Shown here piece by piece: positions 1 to 8,530 of a stretch of 64,000 nucleotides of DNA. The notes beneath the pieces are model-generated. The model saw only the letters and a program-made list of their open reading frames with translations, made no database searches and was not told the DNA's origin. The stretch lies in assembly GCF_905171765.1 (NCBI RefSeq), contig NC_053392.1, positions 407,630,565-407,694,564 of the forward strand, in the 5' to 3' direction. How positions within the stretch are numbered: position 1 is the first letter of the stretch; each line of letters opens with the position of its first letter. This DNA comes from Bufo bufo. Taxonomy: Eukaryota > Chordata > Amphibia > Anura > Bufonidae. The translations under genes and the position numbers were made by a program.

Positions 1-397
1 ACATGCGCGAGATTTTATCTATAGGGGCGTTCTTAGGCGCTTGAAAATATGACTCTTCTCTGGTCAAGCATGTAAGATATGACTCTTATCTGTTAATTAG
101 CATAAAAGGCAGGAAAGTGTTATAGGTGTAAAATAATAAACTAACACTCTTTAACAGGATAGGGTTATTTCAAGGACCATGAGAGGTCAGCACTTGTGTT
201 GAATGTCAATTTTTGACAGGTTGAGACGACAATAGCATTTGGGAAGATTAGGAATCCTCCTTCTCAGCATATTATTATTAGCTTTACAAATAAGGTATAC
301 TTAGAAAACCATGATGTAAGGGATTTTACTTGTTAACCATATATGTCTGTTAGAATGGTAAATTTAGGATACAATGTAACTCTATGAAGAGTCAACC

Positions 398-404
398 TAT
401 AAAA
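398..404 (+). promoter_or_regulatory. LTR TATA box
   Basis: TATAAAA lies about 270 bases into the LTR, followed about 25-30 bases later by a purine-rich stretch where transcription probably starts. The same motif recurs in the 3' LTR near 8802. It is the only good TATA element in the LTR. Confidence 0.7.
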
Positions 405-622
405 TGGCTTTGTTTCATGACATAGGCAGAGCATTCTTTGACCAGACACCTGTTGCTCTCACACACACACACACACACACACATTCACACATACACGTTA
501 CTTTGGGGAAATAAGCTTTTTCACTTATTTTAATTGTTTAATTGCTTGCTTGTAACCTTTCAAGACTTATTGCTGTGCTATATTTTTCTCTTTCTAAACT
601 TTGTAACTTTCTTTTTATGAGA

Positions 623-628
623 ATTAAA
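623..628 (+). promoter_or_regulatory. LTR polyadenylation signal (ATTAAA)
   Basis: ATTAAA sits upstream of a T-rich segment and about 100 bases before the LTR end. The 3' LTR has the same motif in the matching position (near 9023-9028), where it would end viral transcripts. ATTAAA is the commonest variant of AATAAA. Confidence 0.55.
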
Positions 629-729
629 TCCTTCTAATTTTATCTTTCATCACAAACTTTGCACATTTTGTTGGGCTCCTTCTAAAGCATTTCTTGAAAA
701 ATAGAGAAATGCTGGACGTTATTCTACAT

Positions 730-741
730 TGGCGAGCCAGC
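730..741 (+). other. Primer binding site, tRNA-Arg type
   Basis: Starting one base after the LTR, TGGCGAGCCAGC is complementary to the 3' end of a vertebrate tRNA-Arg(ACG) as I recall it (ending GCTGGCTCGCCA). The match is 12 bases and then breaks, shorter than the usual 18. Among exogenous retroviruses a tRNA-Arg primer is associated, to my knowledge, with snakehead retrovirus. Confidence 0.65.
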
Positions 742-984
742 GGATTTTTGTTGAATTCCTTCAGTTTGTAAAGAGGTGGGCCCAAGAGAGTAATTATTAT
801 TATTACAAGCTTCAGGAAAACAACAACAACGAACCCATAGAAGAAGAAAAGAGCCACACATCTGTTGCAAGTGTCACTTCCCAGACGTATTACAGACGGA
901 GGCTTGTGAAGAAACTACACAGAGATCCTTCCATTGACTGTGGGAACAAGACGTAAGAACGAGACATCAAGGACAAGTACCTGA

Positions 985-990
985 GTAAGT
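985..990 (+). promoter_or_regulatory. Probable major splice donor in the leader
   Basis: GTAAGT after CTGA matches the core donor consensus and lies immediately before the first gag ATG at 992, where retroviruses usually keep the donor for env mRNA. Paired with the acceptor at 5790-5791 it would remove gag-pol. No transcript evidence is available. Confidence 0.6.
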
Positions 991-991
991 A

Positions 992-1600
992 ATGGAATTT
1001 CTTAATTCTTATTCAGATAAAAGTAAATTGGAGTTTAAAGTTGTAAGTAGTCATACTAATGCACAATTATGGGCAAGTTTATATAGTCAATGTGAAGAAG
1101 AAAACATAAGAATTGACAAAAAGTTGTTGTGTATGGATAAATTGCAGAAGAAGCTCAGGAATGTATTACATATGGTGAAAATATTCAATACATTAGTTCT
1201 TGAAGATAGGCAGCCACAGACTCAGACACATAGTATATGTGTGAATAATAAGGACACACATGATACAGACACACAGGAACACATAGAAGAGGATGATTTT
1301 AATGATTGTCCAAAGTGTCAAATTTTGGCACAACACATTGAAGATCTGGAAGATCAGATGGAAACTAGGACACAGCTCATATCAAAATTATGCCATCGTA
1401 CGAAAAAAGTTTCTATTATTACAAAAAGTGGCATAGATACGGGTGCGTCCTACATTCCAGACACTAGTCCAGCTGATGCAAATGAAGATTTAGAGGCTGA
1501 AGAAGTCAGGAGGAGGAAATTACATGACAGGGCAGCCAAGATAAATTTAAAAATACATGATCAGTTAATAATATTTGTAAAGATATCCAGCTTATACTGA
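992..1600 (+). pseudogene. gag: gag, N-terminal part (matrix-side, coiled-coil rich)
   Basis: This 202-residue frame opens with ATG just after the leader splice donor, so it is the likely gag start. It is acidic and charged, with a CPKC pair near residue 108 and a following heptad-like helix rich in E, D, Q and L that could form a coiled coil. No canonical myristoylation glycine follows the Met. It stops at 1600, and the capsid-like frame resumes at 1605 in another frame, so gag is split by a frameshift near its middle. An alternative is that this is a separate leader protein, since I do not recognise a matrix family. The assignment rests on position rather than homology. Confidence 0.6.
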
Positions 1601-1604
1601 TAAG

Positions 1605-2468
1605 ATGGATGCATTTCACAATGCTGATATCTTTGAATCTAATACTGATAAGTTCAATCTAAATAATGAACAGAAAAACAAAGTATTTAAATTATGGCTT
1701 CCCTCACATATGGCAAGGAGATTAGAGACCACGCCAAGAACAAATGATGAGCGTGAAATAATACATAGTTCCCCAGCAGATCGATTGAGGCAACTACTTT
1801 TATTTACTACTGGAGAATCTACTCCTACATTTGAAATCCTTGACATGTTAAAGCCCACTTTACAGGATGATCCATTTGCATTCTTGATAAAATTTGAACA
1901 GGCGTATAGAATGGTCATGGAAATTGAGGATGATTCTGAACCCACTGCAATGATAAAGTCATTTGTAAAACGGTTCAAATATCTTGATCCAGTCTCCAGG
2001 GAGTTAGCACTAGGAAAGCCTACGTTACAGGAAGCGGCAACATTTATTAATCAGATTAGGAGATCGATAAAACAAAGTAGTATAAGGGTCAAAGTTGCTG
2101 CAGTCCAAAAAAAGGATGAAAATCAGGTAACAAATTCAAATCGTCCTAAATCAAACCCTCCCATGAAAAGAGACCAATATAAACAGAAAGGAAAGGTGTC
2201 ATTTCAAAGAGGACAAGTTACTTGTTATTATTGTGGGAAAATAGGACATTTAAAATGGCAATGTAGGAAATTCCTATATGAGACACGGAATGCAGGGAAA
2301 GAAAATGGTTTTGTGCCAACTGCTCCTTCTCCAGAGCAGGATCAGTCACAATCACCATATGCACCTTTAATAAGACAAATTAGAGAATTAACATTGAATA
2401 ATTCGTACAAGGGGAAATCTTATGGTAATAAAATTGAGGAGACAACTGGTTTATTACCTTCCCCATGA
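1605..2468 (+). pseudogene. gag: gag, capsid and nucleocapsid part
   Basis: A 287-residue frame follows the N-terminal gag frame in a different register. Residues about 60-165 resemble a retroviral capsid: alternating helices, with a Q-D-D-P-F-A-F-L-I-K-F-E stretch like the major homology region neighbourhood. A basic linker is followed by one CCHC zinc knuckle (CYYCGKIGHLKWQC, about residues 207-220), the RNA-packaging motif of nucleocapsid. The ATG at 1605 is probably internal and the break with the preceding frame a frameshift. The frame ends at a TGA followed by CTAG, and protease continues in the same frame, as in retroviruses that make Gag-Pol by stop readthrough. The late-domain motif is unclear. 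Confidence 0.8.
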
Positions 2469-2472
2469 CTAG
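2466..2472 (+). promoter_or_regulatory. Leaky-stop motif between gag and pro (TGA CTAG)
   Basis: The gag stop TGA is followed by CTAG and the same reading frame continues into protease. UGA-CUAG is an established readthrough context in vertebrate genes and in alphaviruses. Gamma- and epsilon-type retroviruses also use an in-frame stop here, so the site probably sets the Gag to Gag-Pol ratio. Readthrough itself is inferred. Confidence 0.6.
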
Positions 2473-2480
2473 GACGAACT

Positions 2481-3283
2481 ATGACCTCTCGTCCTTTGGA
2501 ATTAGTAGCTCCAGTTTCATTAGATGACTGTGGGAGACCTTTTGTAAGGGGATCTTTACAGGGCAAAGAGGTTACATTTCTCATTGACACAGGAGCTCAA
2601 TTAAGTGTGACTAATCAGGATTTATCTCTAACTCCAAATGCACCTGTTTGTACAATTGTTGGTTTTAGTGGAAAGAGCGGAACTAAGGCAACTTTAGCAC
2701 AGAATGTTAATTTGGAAATACCAGCTATCTGAAAACTAAAATAGACATTTGGCATAGTACTAATTCTGAAAACATCATAGGAACTGACCTAATGAAAAAA
2801 TGGGGTTGGGTCATTGACTTAGGAAATAAGGTGATCTGGAAAGATGTTGATGGATCTAAACCTGTAGTCATTGATCCCACTGAATACAGTCATGTTGGTA
2901 CTGTTTGCCTAACTGAAGTTGTTTCTTCTGAACAATTGTGGCCAGAAACTGGTGATGATGAAGTTCTAAAAGAAATTGTACAATGTAATCCTTCTTTGTG
3001 GGCACAATTCAGGAATGATGTGGGCACAATGAAAGATGTATTAGTCAATGTCGAGGGGAGAGACCCTCCTCCCCAAAAGCAGTACAAATTGCCACCTGAA
3101 TCAATTGGTCCCATGTCTAAAATCATACAGGAACTGCTTGATCAAGGTGTCATTAGAAAAGCTAATTCAGTAACAAACAATCCACTGTGGTGTACTGTGA
3201 AGCCTGATGGTTCATACCGAATGTTATTGGACCTAAGATTGCTGAATAAGTATACCCCAAATGTGGCACCCATTGTTGCATGA
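2481..3283 (+). pseudogene. pro-pol: pro and N-terminal reverse transcriptase, frameshifted
   Basis: The first frame (2481-2732) holds the aspartic protease active site LIDTGAQ, equivalent to the D-T/S-G triad. It then shifts register near 2730. The second frame carries the protease C-terminal hallmark IIGTDLM just before 2792 and runs to 3283. After it comes the reverse transcriptase start: a PPPQKQY fingers entry, an LLDQGVI helix, and LLDLRLLNKYTP, equivalent to the motif preceding the palm. The frame stops abruptly at 3283, where a deletion has removed the palm. The frame change between protease halves is one base in effect and has no obvious slippery heptamer, so it looks like damage, not programmed shifting. 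Confidence 0.82.
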
Positions 3284-3956
3284 AGCAGGTTTGAAATTGA
3301 ACACCAAGAAAGTCAATCTGTTACAGACTGAAGTGAGATATCTTGGAGTGTTAATCAGTCATGGAAAGAGACAGCCGCTTCAAGAAAGGGTTGAAGCTAT
3401 TGCTTCTCTTTCCATTCCAACATCACACAAGGCTCTGAGACATTTCTTGGGTCTGGTAAACTTTTCCAGAGAATTCATAGAAGGCTTTGCAGAAAAAGCT
3501 AAACCTCTTTATTATCTCTTGAAAAATAATGATGATGACTCTTTTGGACCATGGAAAGAGGAACAACAGAAGGCATTTGAACTTCTAAAGAGAGATATGC
3601 AAAAGTCTCCAGCATTGTCAACAGCTATGACTCAGGCACCTTTTGCTTTGCAGGTTCACACCTCAGACACGGCTGTGTCAGCTGTACTCTTGCAGTTGCA
3701 AGGGGGAGAATGGTGGATTTTGGGCTATTTCTCTAAGCTTCTCACACCTGTGGAAAAAGGGTTTGAAATTTGTGCGAAACATTTGGTGGGTGTTTATTTT
3801 GCTGTTAAGGCAACAGAACACAATGTTGGATTTAACAAAATCATTCTGCAGACTCCTCACTCCACACTAAAACTTCTCCTTGAGGAAAAACCTCCCAGGT
3901 GTGTCAAATCAAAGATTTGCACATTGGTTGTTGTCCTTATCATCAAAACAAATTGA
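3284..3956 (+). pseudogene. pol: Reverse transcriptase thumb and connection, palm deleted
   Basis: Immediately after the N-terminal RT frame the sequence enters the C-terminal RT (LHEAGLKLNTKKVNLL, then VRYLGVLIS) in a different frame. Homologous polymerases have roughly 130-150 residues between these points, including both catalytic motifs (the motif A aspartate and YxDD). No YxDD occurs here. The remainder gives the thumb (HKALRHFLGLVNFSREFI) and an RNase H-like connection domain. A further shift near 3900 separates this frame from the RNase H-integrase frame. The polymerase therefore cannot be active. The deletion is out of frame and may have arisen before insertion, in a helper-dependent genome, or afterwards. 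Confidence 0.82.
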
Positions 3957-4000
3957 GATTGATCACAAGGCCAAGTATGTACTTCCTCAATTAATGCAGT

Positions 4001-5770
4001 ATGAAGGGAAAATGTTCAGAAACATTTTATGAATCATATCCTAGCTTGTTTAGGAGAGATGCAGAGAACAGTGATGAACCAGTATTTGTTGATGGTTCAA
4101 GATATTGTTCAGGGGGAAAGTATTATACAGGTTATGCTATCTGGTATCCTGATAGAGGATATGTAGTTCAGCATAGACTGCCAGGACATTATTCAGCTCA
4201 GAGAGCAGAGTTAGAAGCTGTCAAGACTGTACTGACAATTGATGAGAACGAAAACAAGAATCCATTGGTCATTTATAGTGACAGCTCATATGTCGTGAGA
4301 TCACTGACAGACTATTTACCAGTGTGGGAGAGGAGAGGATTTGTAGATTCCTCTAACAAGGTCCTGGTTCATAGTGATACACTCAAGGACATATTCAAAA
4401 TAGCTTCAAAAAATCCTAATAGCTATGCTATAGTCAAAGTCCCAGCACATAAGAAAGGCGAACATGAGTTAGTTATTGGAAACAACACTGTAGACACATT
4501 GGCTAAGGAAGCAGCTATGACAGGAGAATTGAAGGAAGAAATTGAATCTTTGAAAGCTTTACCAGTGAGGAAAACAGACGCGCATTTTCCTTCTTTTGCA
4601 GAAGAACAAGCGAAGGATTCGTCCCTTGCTGCTTCTCAGGTTGATCCAAAACCTCCCTTTGTTTGTGAAAACGGGGTTTTGTGTCATGACTGTCAGGGGG
4701 AATTGCGTCCTGTTGTCCCAAAACATTTACAAATGGAATTCACCAAATACAATCATGAGAGTTTAGGTCATTTGGGTCAGGAAAAATTGTTAGGAGTTCT
4801 CAAAGAGAAATTTTATTGGGACAAAATGGAGAGGACTGTCCAAGATGTTATTCAGTCATGTCTCATTTGTGCTCAAGTCAACCCACGACCTAAAGGACAA
4901 AAACCTCCACTTTTACGAATTGCACCTGCTGATGGTCCTTGGTCTACATTACAGATAGACTACATAGGTCCTCTACCTTCAGGTAAACATGGACTCAGGT
5001 ATGCATTAGTGGTGGTGGATGTATTTTCAAAATGGGTAGAGATCTTACCTGTCAGGAAAGATGATGCTCTGTCTACAGCAAGGGCATTGGTAAATCATGT
5101 GTTTTGTACTTGGGGGATCCCAAGAATGATTACCTCTGACAGAGGAAGTCATTTTACAGGAAAAATCATGCGGACAGTTTGTGCTATTCTAGGAGTACAA
5201 CAACAGTTCCATGTAGCGTATCACCCACAATCTGCAGGCATTGTGGAAAGAATGAACCGAACAATTAAGACAAGAATTGCAAAAATGTTATTAGACAAAG
5301 GAAATACATGGGTTGATGCAGTACCCTTTGTTCTTATGAGTATAAGAGGAACCGTTTCCTCTACAACACAGTATGCTCCATTTGAATTAATGACGGGAAG
5401 AACAATGCCATTAATATTCCCAAACGAACCATTCTTGTCTACACCTCAAAAAGATGCAATAGCAAGGTCCAGGTGGTTACAGTTATTGCAGGAGAATTTA
5501 AGTACAATTCTTCCATATGCTGCATCTAAAATGCAACGCATGATACCACCTCACTCTTCTAAATTTGTAAAAGGTGCTTTTGTAATGATTAAGACCTTCA
5601 GGAAGAGTGGACCTTGGGAAAGCAATTGGGAAGGTCCCTTCGAAATAATTGACACTAGGGGACAAGTAATGATTTTGGTTCAAAGAGCACCAAATGCTTC
5701 AAAGAATACTCGCAGACAACAAAAACTGTGGGTACATGTTGATCAGTGTAAATTGTATGTACCAAAATAA
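4001..5770 (+). CDS. pol: RNase H and integrase part of pol (intact segment)
   Basis: This is an uninterrupted 589-residue frame. RNase H occupies about residues 28-170, with the acidic set in VDGS, AELEA, YSDSS and NTVDTLAKEA. Integrase follows: an HHCC zinc domain starting near residue 251 (HESLGHLG ... CLICAQ), then the catalytic core with D near 319 (QIDYIGPLP), D380 (SDRGSHF) and E416 (VERMNRT). The last two are separated by 35 residues, the classic D,D-35-E spacing. A C-terminal SH3-like DNA-binding region precedes the stop. The ATG at 4001 is internal to pol; the true polyprotein would arrive through the upstream broken frames. The env splice acceptor lies directly after the stop. All catalytic residues look intact, in contrast to the RT. 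Confidence 0.9.
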   Translation: MKGKCSETFYESYPSLFRRDAENSDEPVFVDGSRYCSGGKYYTGYAIWYPDRGYVVQHRLPGHYSAQRAELEAVKTVLTIDENENKNPLVIYSDSSYVVRSLTDYLPVWERRGFVDSSNKVLVHSDTLKDIFKIASKNPNSYAIVKVPAHKKGEHELVIGNNTVDTLAKEAAMTGELKEEIESLKALPVRKTDAHFPSFAEEQAKDSSLAASQVDPKPPFVCENGVLCHDCQGELRPVVPKHLQMEFTKYNHESLGHLGQEKLLGVLKEKFYWDKMERTVQDVIQSCLICAQVNPRPKGQKPPLLRIAPADGPWSTLQIDYIGPLPSGKHGLRYALVVVDVFSKWVEILPVRKDDALSTARALVNHVFCTWGIPRMITSDRGSHFTGKIMRTVCAILGVQQQFHVAYHPQSAGIVERMNRTIKTRIAKMLLDKGNTWVDAVPFVLMSIRGTVSSTTQYAPFELMTGRTMPLIFPNEPFLSTPQKDAIARSRWLQLLQENLSTILPYAASKMQRMIPPHSSKFVKGAFVMIKTFRKSGPWESNWEGPFEIIDTRGQVMILVQRAPNASKNTRRQQKLWVHVDQCKLYVPK

Positions 5771-5774
5771 TGAT

Positions 5775-5794
5775 ACTGCTTTTCTTCACAGGGA
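5775..5794 (+). promoter_or_regulatory. env splice acceptor
   Basis: A pyrimidine tract (CTGCTTTTCTTCACAG) ends in AG at 5790-5791, only three bases before the env ATG at 5795. Joined to the leader donor at 985 it would place the env ATG near the start of the spliced body. The position, between the pol stop and env, is exactly where retroviral env acceptors are expected. Confidence 0.65.
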
Positions 5795-6307
5795 ATGAAA
5801 CTCTTCACGTTATACACAATCCACAACAAACAAGAATATCTTCGGAAAAGCTGTTTCATGATGGAAATGTTATTGTTGATGATGATATTTACAACTGCTA
5901 CGTTCGCAGAATTCCTTGATGATAAAAAGAGTAATCATGACAAAGAGACTTCAATCCTTGCACGAAGAAGAAGAGGATTTCGTCTTGAGGATTTTCTGGA
6001 AGAACAAATTCAGGACAATTCCAGAGACATTTCCGGAAGTCTTTGTATGGGTTATGGCGTTAACTGTTGTATTGAAATACACTTCAGACATGATACACAC
6101 ATTGAATTACATGCAACAGCAGGACCCAAACCAAAGTTCACACAATTACAAGGAACATTCATACATAACAATAGAACTGGTTCATGGGAATGTACATCAA
6201 TAGATGTATTATACTGGAGTATTGTGATAAAAGGAAATGAGCCAGCTACATGGTCCGGAGATCTCACAAATGATAAGATAGCATTAGGAAAAGTGGGAAA
6301 ATCTTGA
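5795..6307 (+). pseudogene. env: env, leader and N-terminal surface subunit
   Basis: The frame starts four bases after the predicted splice acceptor. Residues about 22-38 form a hydrophobic signal segment (MMEMLLLMMIFTTATFA) preceded by about 20 polar residues, so the leader is long. A tetrabasic RRRR at residues 57-60 could be a furin site releasing the leader. Cysteines and an N-glycosylation site (NNRT) follow, consistent with a secreted surface domain. The frame ends in TGA at 6305-6307, but the same register stays open to 7681, so this is a nonsense change inside one original env gene. The protein would act at the virion surface in receptor binding. No receptor can be inferred. Confidence 0.78.
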
Positions 6308-6346
6308 GAGGAAATTTGGTTTCAAACCCAGAACTATGTAAAAATA

Positions 6347-7684
6347 ATGGATCCATCAATTCTTCCCATAACAGGAAAGGTTGATGAAGATTGGAGATTC
6401 CAAATAATTAGGGAACCTGTTGTAGTTAACATAACCATTAACTTCATAGGAACAAATGTTATTAATCCCAAACTTCAAGTTTCTCCAACATTGGTAAATA
6501 TTCAGGAAGAAACTAATCCATTATATTTAAAATGCAGCACAAGATTAGAGATTCCATCCGAATCTGTGATAACATGGACTAAAGGCAAGGTATTTTTAGG
6601 TAGTTTATCAAATGGTCCAACTAATGTAATTCATAAAGGTCAATCTGGGAATGTGAAATGGTTTGATAAAAAGTTTATATTTTATCAAGATCATCCATCT
6701 CCTAAAGATTCAGGAATTTATCAGTGTTGCATATTAACTATAAACAACCATAAACAATGTGAAACTGTGAATGTTACTGTATGGTCACCTACAGAAAATA
6801 TTTGTACCAAAGTTAAATTTGAATCATCTAGTCCTTTCCAGATTAACCATTTCCAGTCCAAGCCTCTTTTGAGGAATGGTAAATATGTCACCATAATGTG
6901 GACATTTAATATATCAGACTGGAAAATATCATCAAAATATCCTAAATGTGGAAAGCATCTTGCTAATATGGAGGAAGGTTTAGAAAGATGGTTTAAAAAG
7001 AGTGTTTCCAAGCAAACCAGAACTAAAAGAGGTATAGTAGAAGGTATTTTAGGAGGAATAGGTACCTTTGGAAGCTTGGTAAATACAATGAATGTAAATC
7101 CATTACAATCAGATTTAAAAAACATAGGTTATCTGGAAAAAAAAGGAATTAAAGTACAGAAAAGTCTAAACCAACTTTTAGAGAAAATGATTGTTAATTC
7201 TGTAGTTGTTTTAGGATCTTCTGTTTCACATCTTCAAGATGTTATTTTAGGTTTGATCCAAAGTGAACAAGAGTCAGAAGTAGCCAGGGCATGTATGGAA
7301 ATCCAAATAGAATATTCTACGAATTTAAAAATAATGGCTCAGGCTTTACAAAGTGGAATTACTCCACTTGGTTTATTGGAAAATTTACCAATGGAATATA
7401 ATTCTAGTATGAGACACATAGATTTATGGGTAAATAAGTGGTTAGGATGTAATAAGAACACATGTATAGCTACCTCATTGATTCCAGTAGCTGGAAGAAA
7501 ACAAATGGTAGTTCCAGTAACTGTTTTAGGAGTTCCCGTGAGTGAAACACAGTTGATTTTTTATCAATTGCAATATACGGAATTTGCATATGATGGTTCT
7601 CATATAGAACAATTGGATCTTTCTTCATGTTTACACTTTGTTTCTAAAATAATCTGTTTACCGGAACAAGATAAGGAGATTTAG
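6347..7684 (+). pseudogene. env: env, surface subunit with Ig-like domain and start of transmembrane subunit
   Basis: Same register as the preceding env segment, after its in-frame stop. Residues about 50-147 carry an immunoglobulin-like pattern: Cys63, Trp77 and DSGIYQC ending at Cys127, the D-x-G-x-Y-x-C signature of V/I-set folds. Several N-x-S/T sites suggest glycosylation. RTKR at residues 225-228 is a furin site, followed by a glycine- and isoleucine-rich fusion-peptide-like start of the TM subunit. Long helical heptad segments come next, then cysteine pairs (GCNKNTC). I see no CX6CC of the gammaretroviral kind. The segment ends in a TAG at 7682 while the frame stays open about 30 further codons, so this is a second nonsense change. 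Confidence 0.8.
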
Positions 7685-7763
7685 CATTCTTGTTTCCATA
7701 ATCAAACTTCTTGCCATGCACGAATTGAGAATGTATACTCAATTCATGATTTGGTAACTCAAG

Positions 7764-8072
7764 TTGGTCCAAGTTTGTGTACAAGTGATGTCTGAGAAAG
7801 AAAAGGTTGTAGCATTCTTTTCTTCTTGTGTACATCACGAGAATTTAACCAAGGGTTTATATTGTTTGGAAGGAGACTGGAGAGCAATCTCTATGAATTT
7901 AGGAAGACTCAATATTTCTTCCATAAATACAACCCAATTGAAAATCCTTCCAATGAAATTTAATCTCACTCAAATTGACAAATTTCCGTGGGATGAGTGG
8001 ACAAAAGAAATTAAAAAAGATAAAGGTCTTTTAAAAATATTAAGTGAACAAATAAAAGAAGCAGAAATTTAA
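7764..8072 (+). pseudogene. env: env, transmembrane subunit ectodomain continuation
   Basis: A 102-residue frame in a new register, preceded by a short open stretch of the former env register up to about 7790, so a frameshift lies near there. It holds cysteines (SSCVHHENL, GLYCLEGDW), N-glycosylation sites and a charged membrane-proximal helix (DEWTKEIKKDKGLLKIL). It ends at 8072, while the following register remains open through about 8066, marking another frameshift. It is a fragment of the same env gene and unlikely to be translated by itself. Confidence 0.7.
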
Positions 8073-8118
8073 TCATAAACAAGGACAATTATCAGAAATA
8101 GAACATGAATGGAATATC

Positions 8119-8436
8119 ATGTCTGGAACATCTTGGTGGGGAAAATTGAAGAAATCTGTAAATATGTGGTCAAAATCTTCTACACAAACAGCAGTTGAGA
8201 ATACGTTATCCTATCCTATTATTATTATATTTATTATTATATTTTTGTGTATTATCTATCAAGTTTTTGTTATGTATAGGATTAGGAAAACATATAATAA
8301 GATAAAGAAGGAAATTAACAAAGGAGATAACATTTTGAAAGAAATGTTAAAAAGAACTCAGTATACCAATTCTATATGGAATACTGAATCAAAAATTGAT
8401 CAAACAACCAAGTGCTATAACATGGTCAATGAGTGA
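8119..8436 (+). pseudogene. env: env, membrane anchor and cytoplasmic tail
   Basis: 105 residues: a tryptophan-rich membrane-proximal stretch (SGTSWWGKLKKSVNMW), then a very hydrophobic span at about residues 32-54 (SYPIIIIFIIIFLCIIYQVF) and a basic, charged tail of about 50 residues. This is the normal end of a retroviral TM subunit. The register differs from the preceding env segment because of a frameshift near 8066. The stop at 8436 is followed by about 85 bases of non-coding DNA and the polypurine tract. Confidence 0.78.
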
Positions 8437-8521
8437 ATGTGATACGAATGAGATACGAATGATGAGTAATTGCGTTAGATTAGGAGGTTATGATTAAAGA
8501 TTTATATTTCAAATCATAATC

Positions 8522-8530
8522 AGGGGGAAA
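8522..8530 (+). other. Polypurine tract
   Basis: AGGGGGAAA directly abuts the TG of the 3' LTR. This is the standard plus-strand primer position. It supports 8531 as the LTR boundary. Confidence 0.85.

Larger units (their letters stand above)
127..728 (+). repeat. 5' LTR of the endogenous retrovirus (602 bp)
   Basis: It begins TGTAAAAT and ends TTCTACA, the TG...CA form expected of retroviral LTRs. It repeats at 8531-9128. It contains a TATA box (398-404), a CA microsatellite (461-482) just downstream of the likely cap region, and an ATTAAA polyadenylation signal (623-628), which gives a plausible U3-R-U5 order. Confidence 0.96.

Noticed and set aside
729..956. ORF overlapping the retroviral primer site and leader
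   Set aside because: It begins at TTG, not ATG, and covers primer-site and leader sequence. The ATG-initiated gag frame at 992 is better placed after the splice donor.
2725..2735. Programmed ribosomal frameshift inside protease
   Set aside because: The frame changes here but there is no slippery X-XXY-YYZ heptamer, and the shift would lie inside a folded domain. An indel is simpler.
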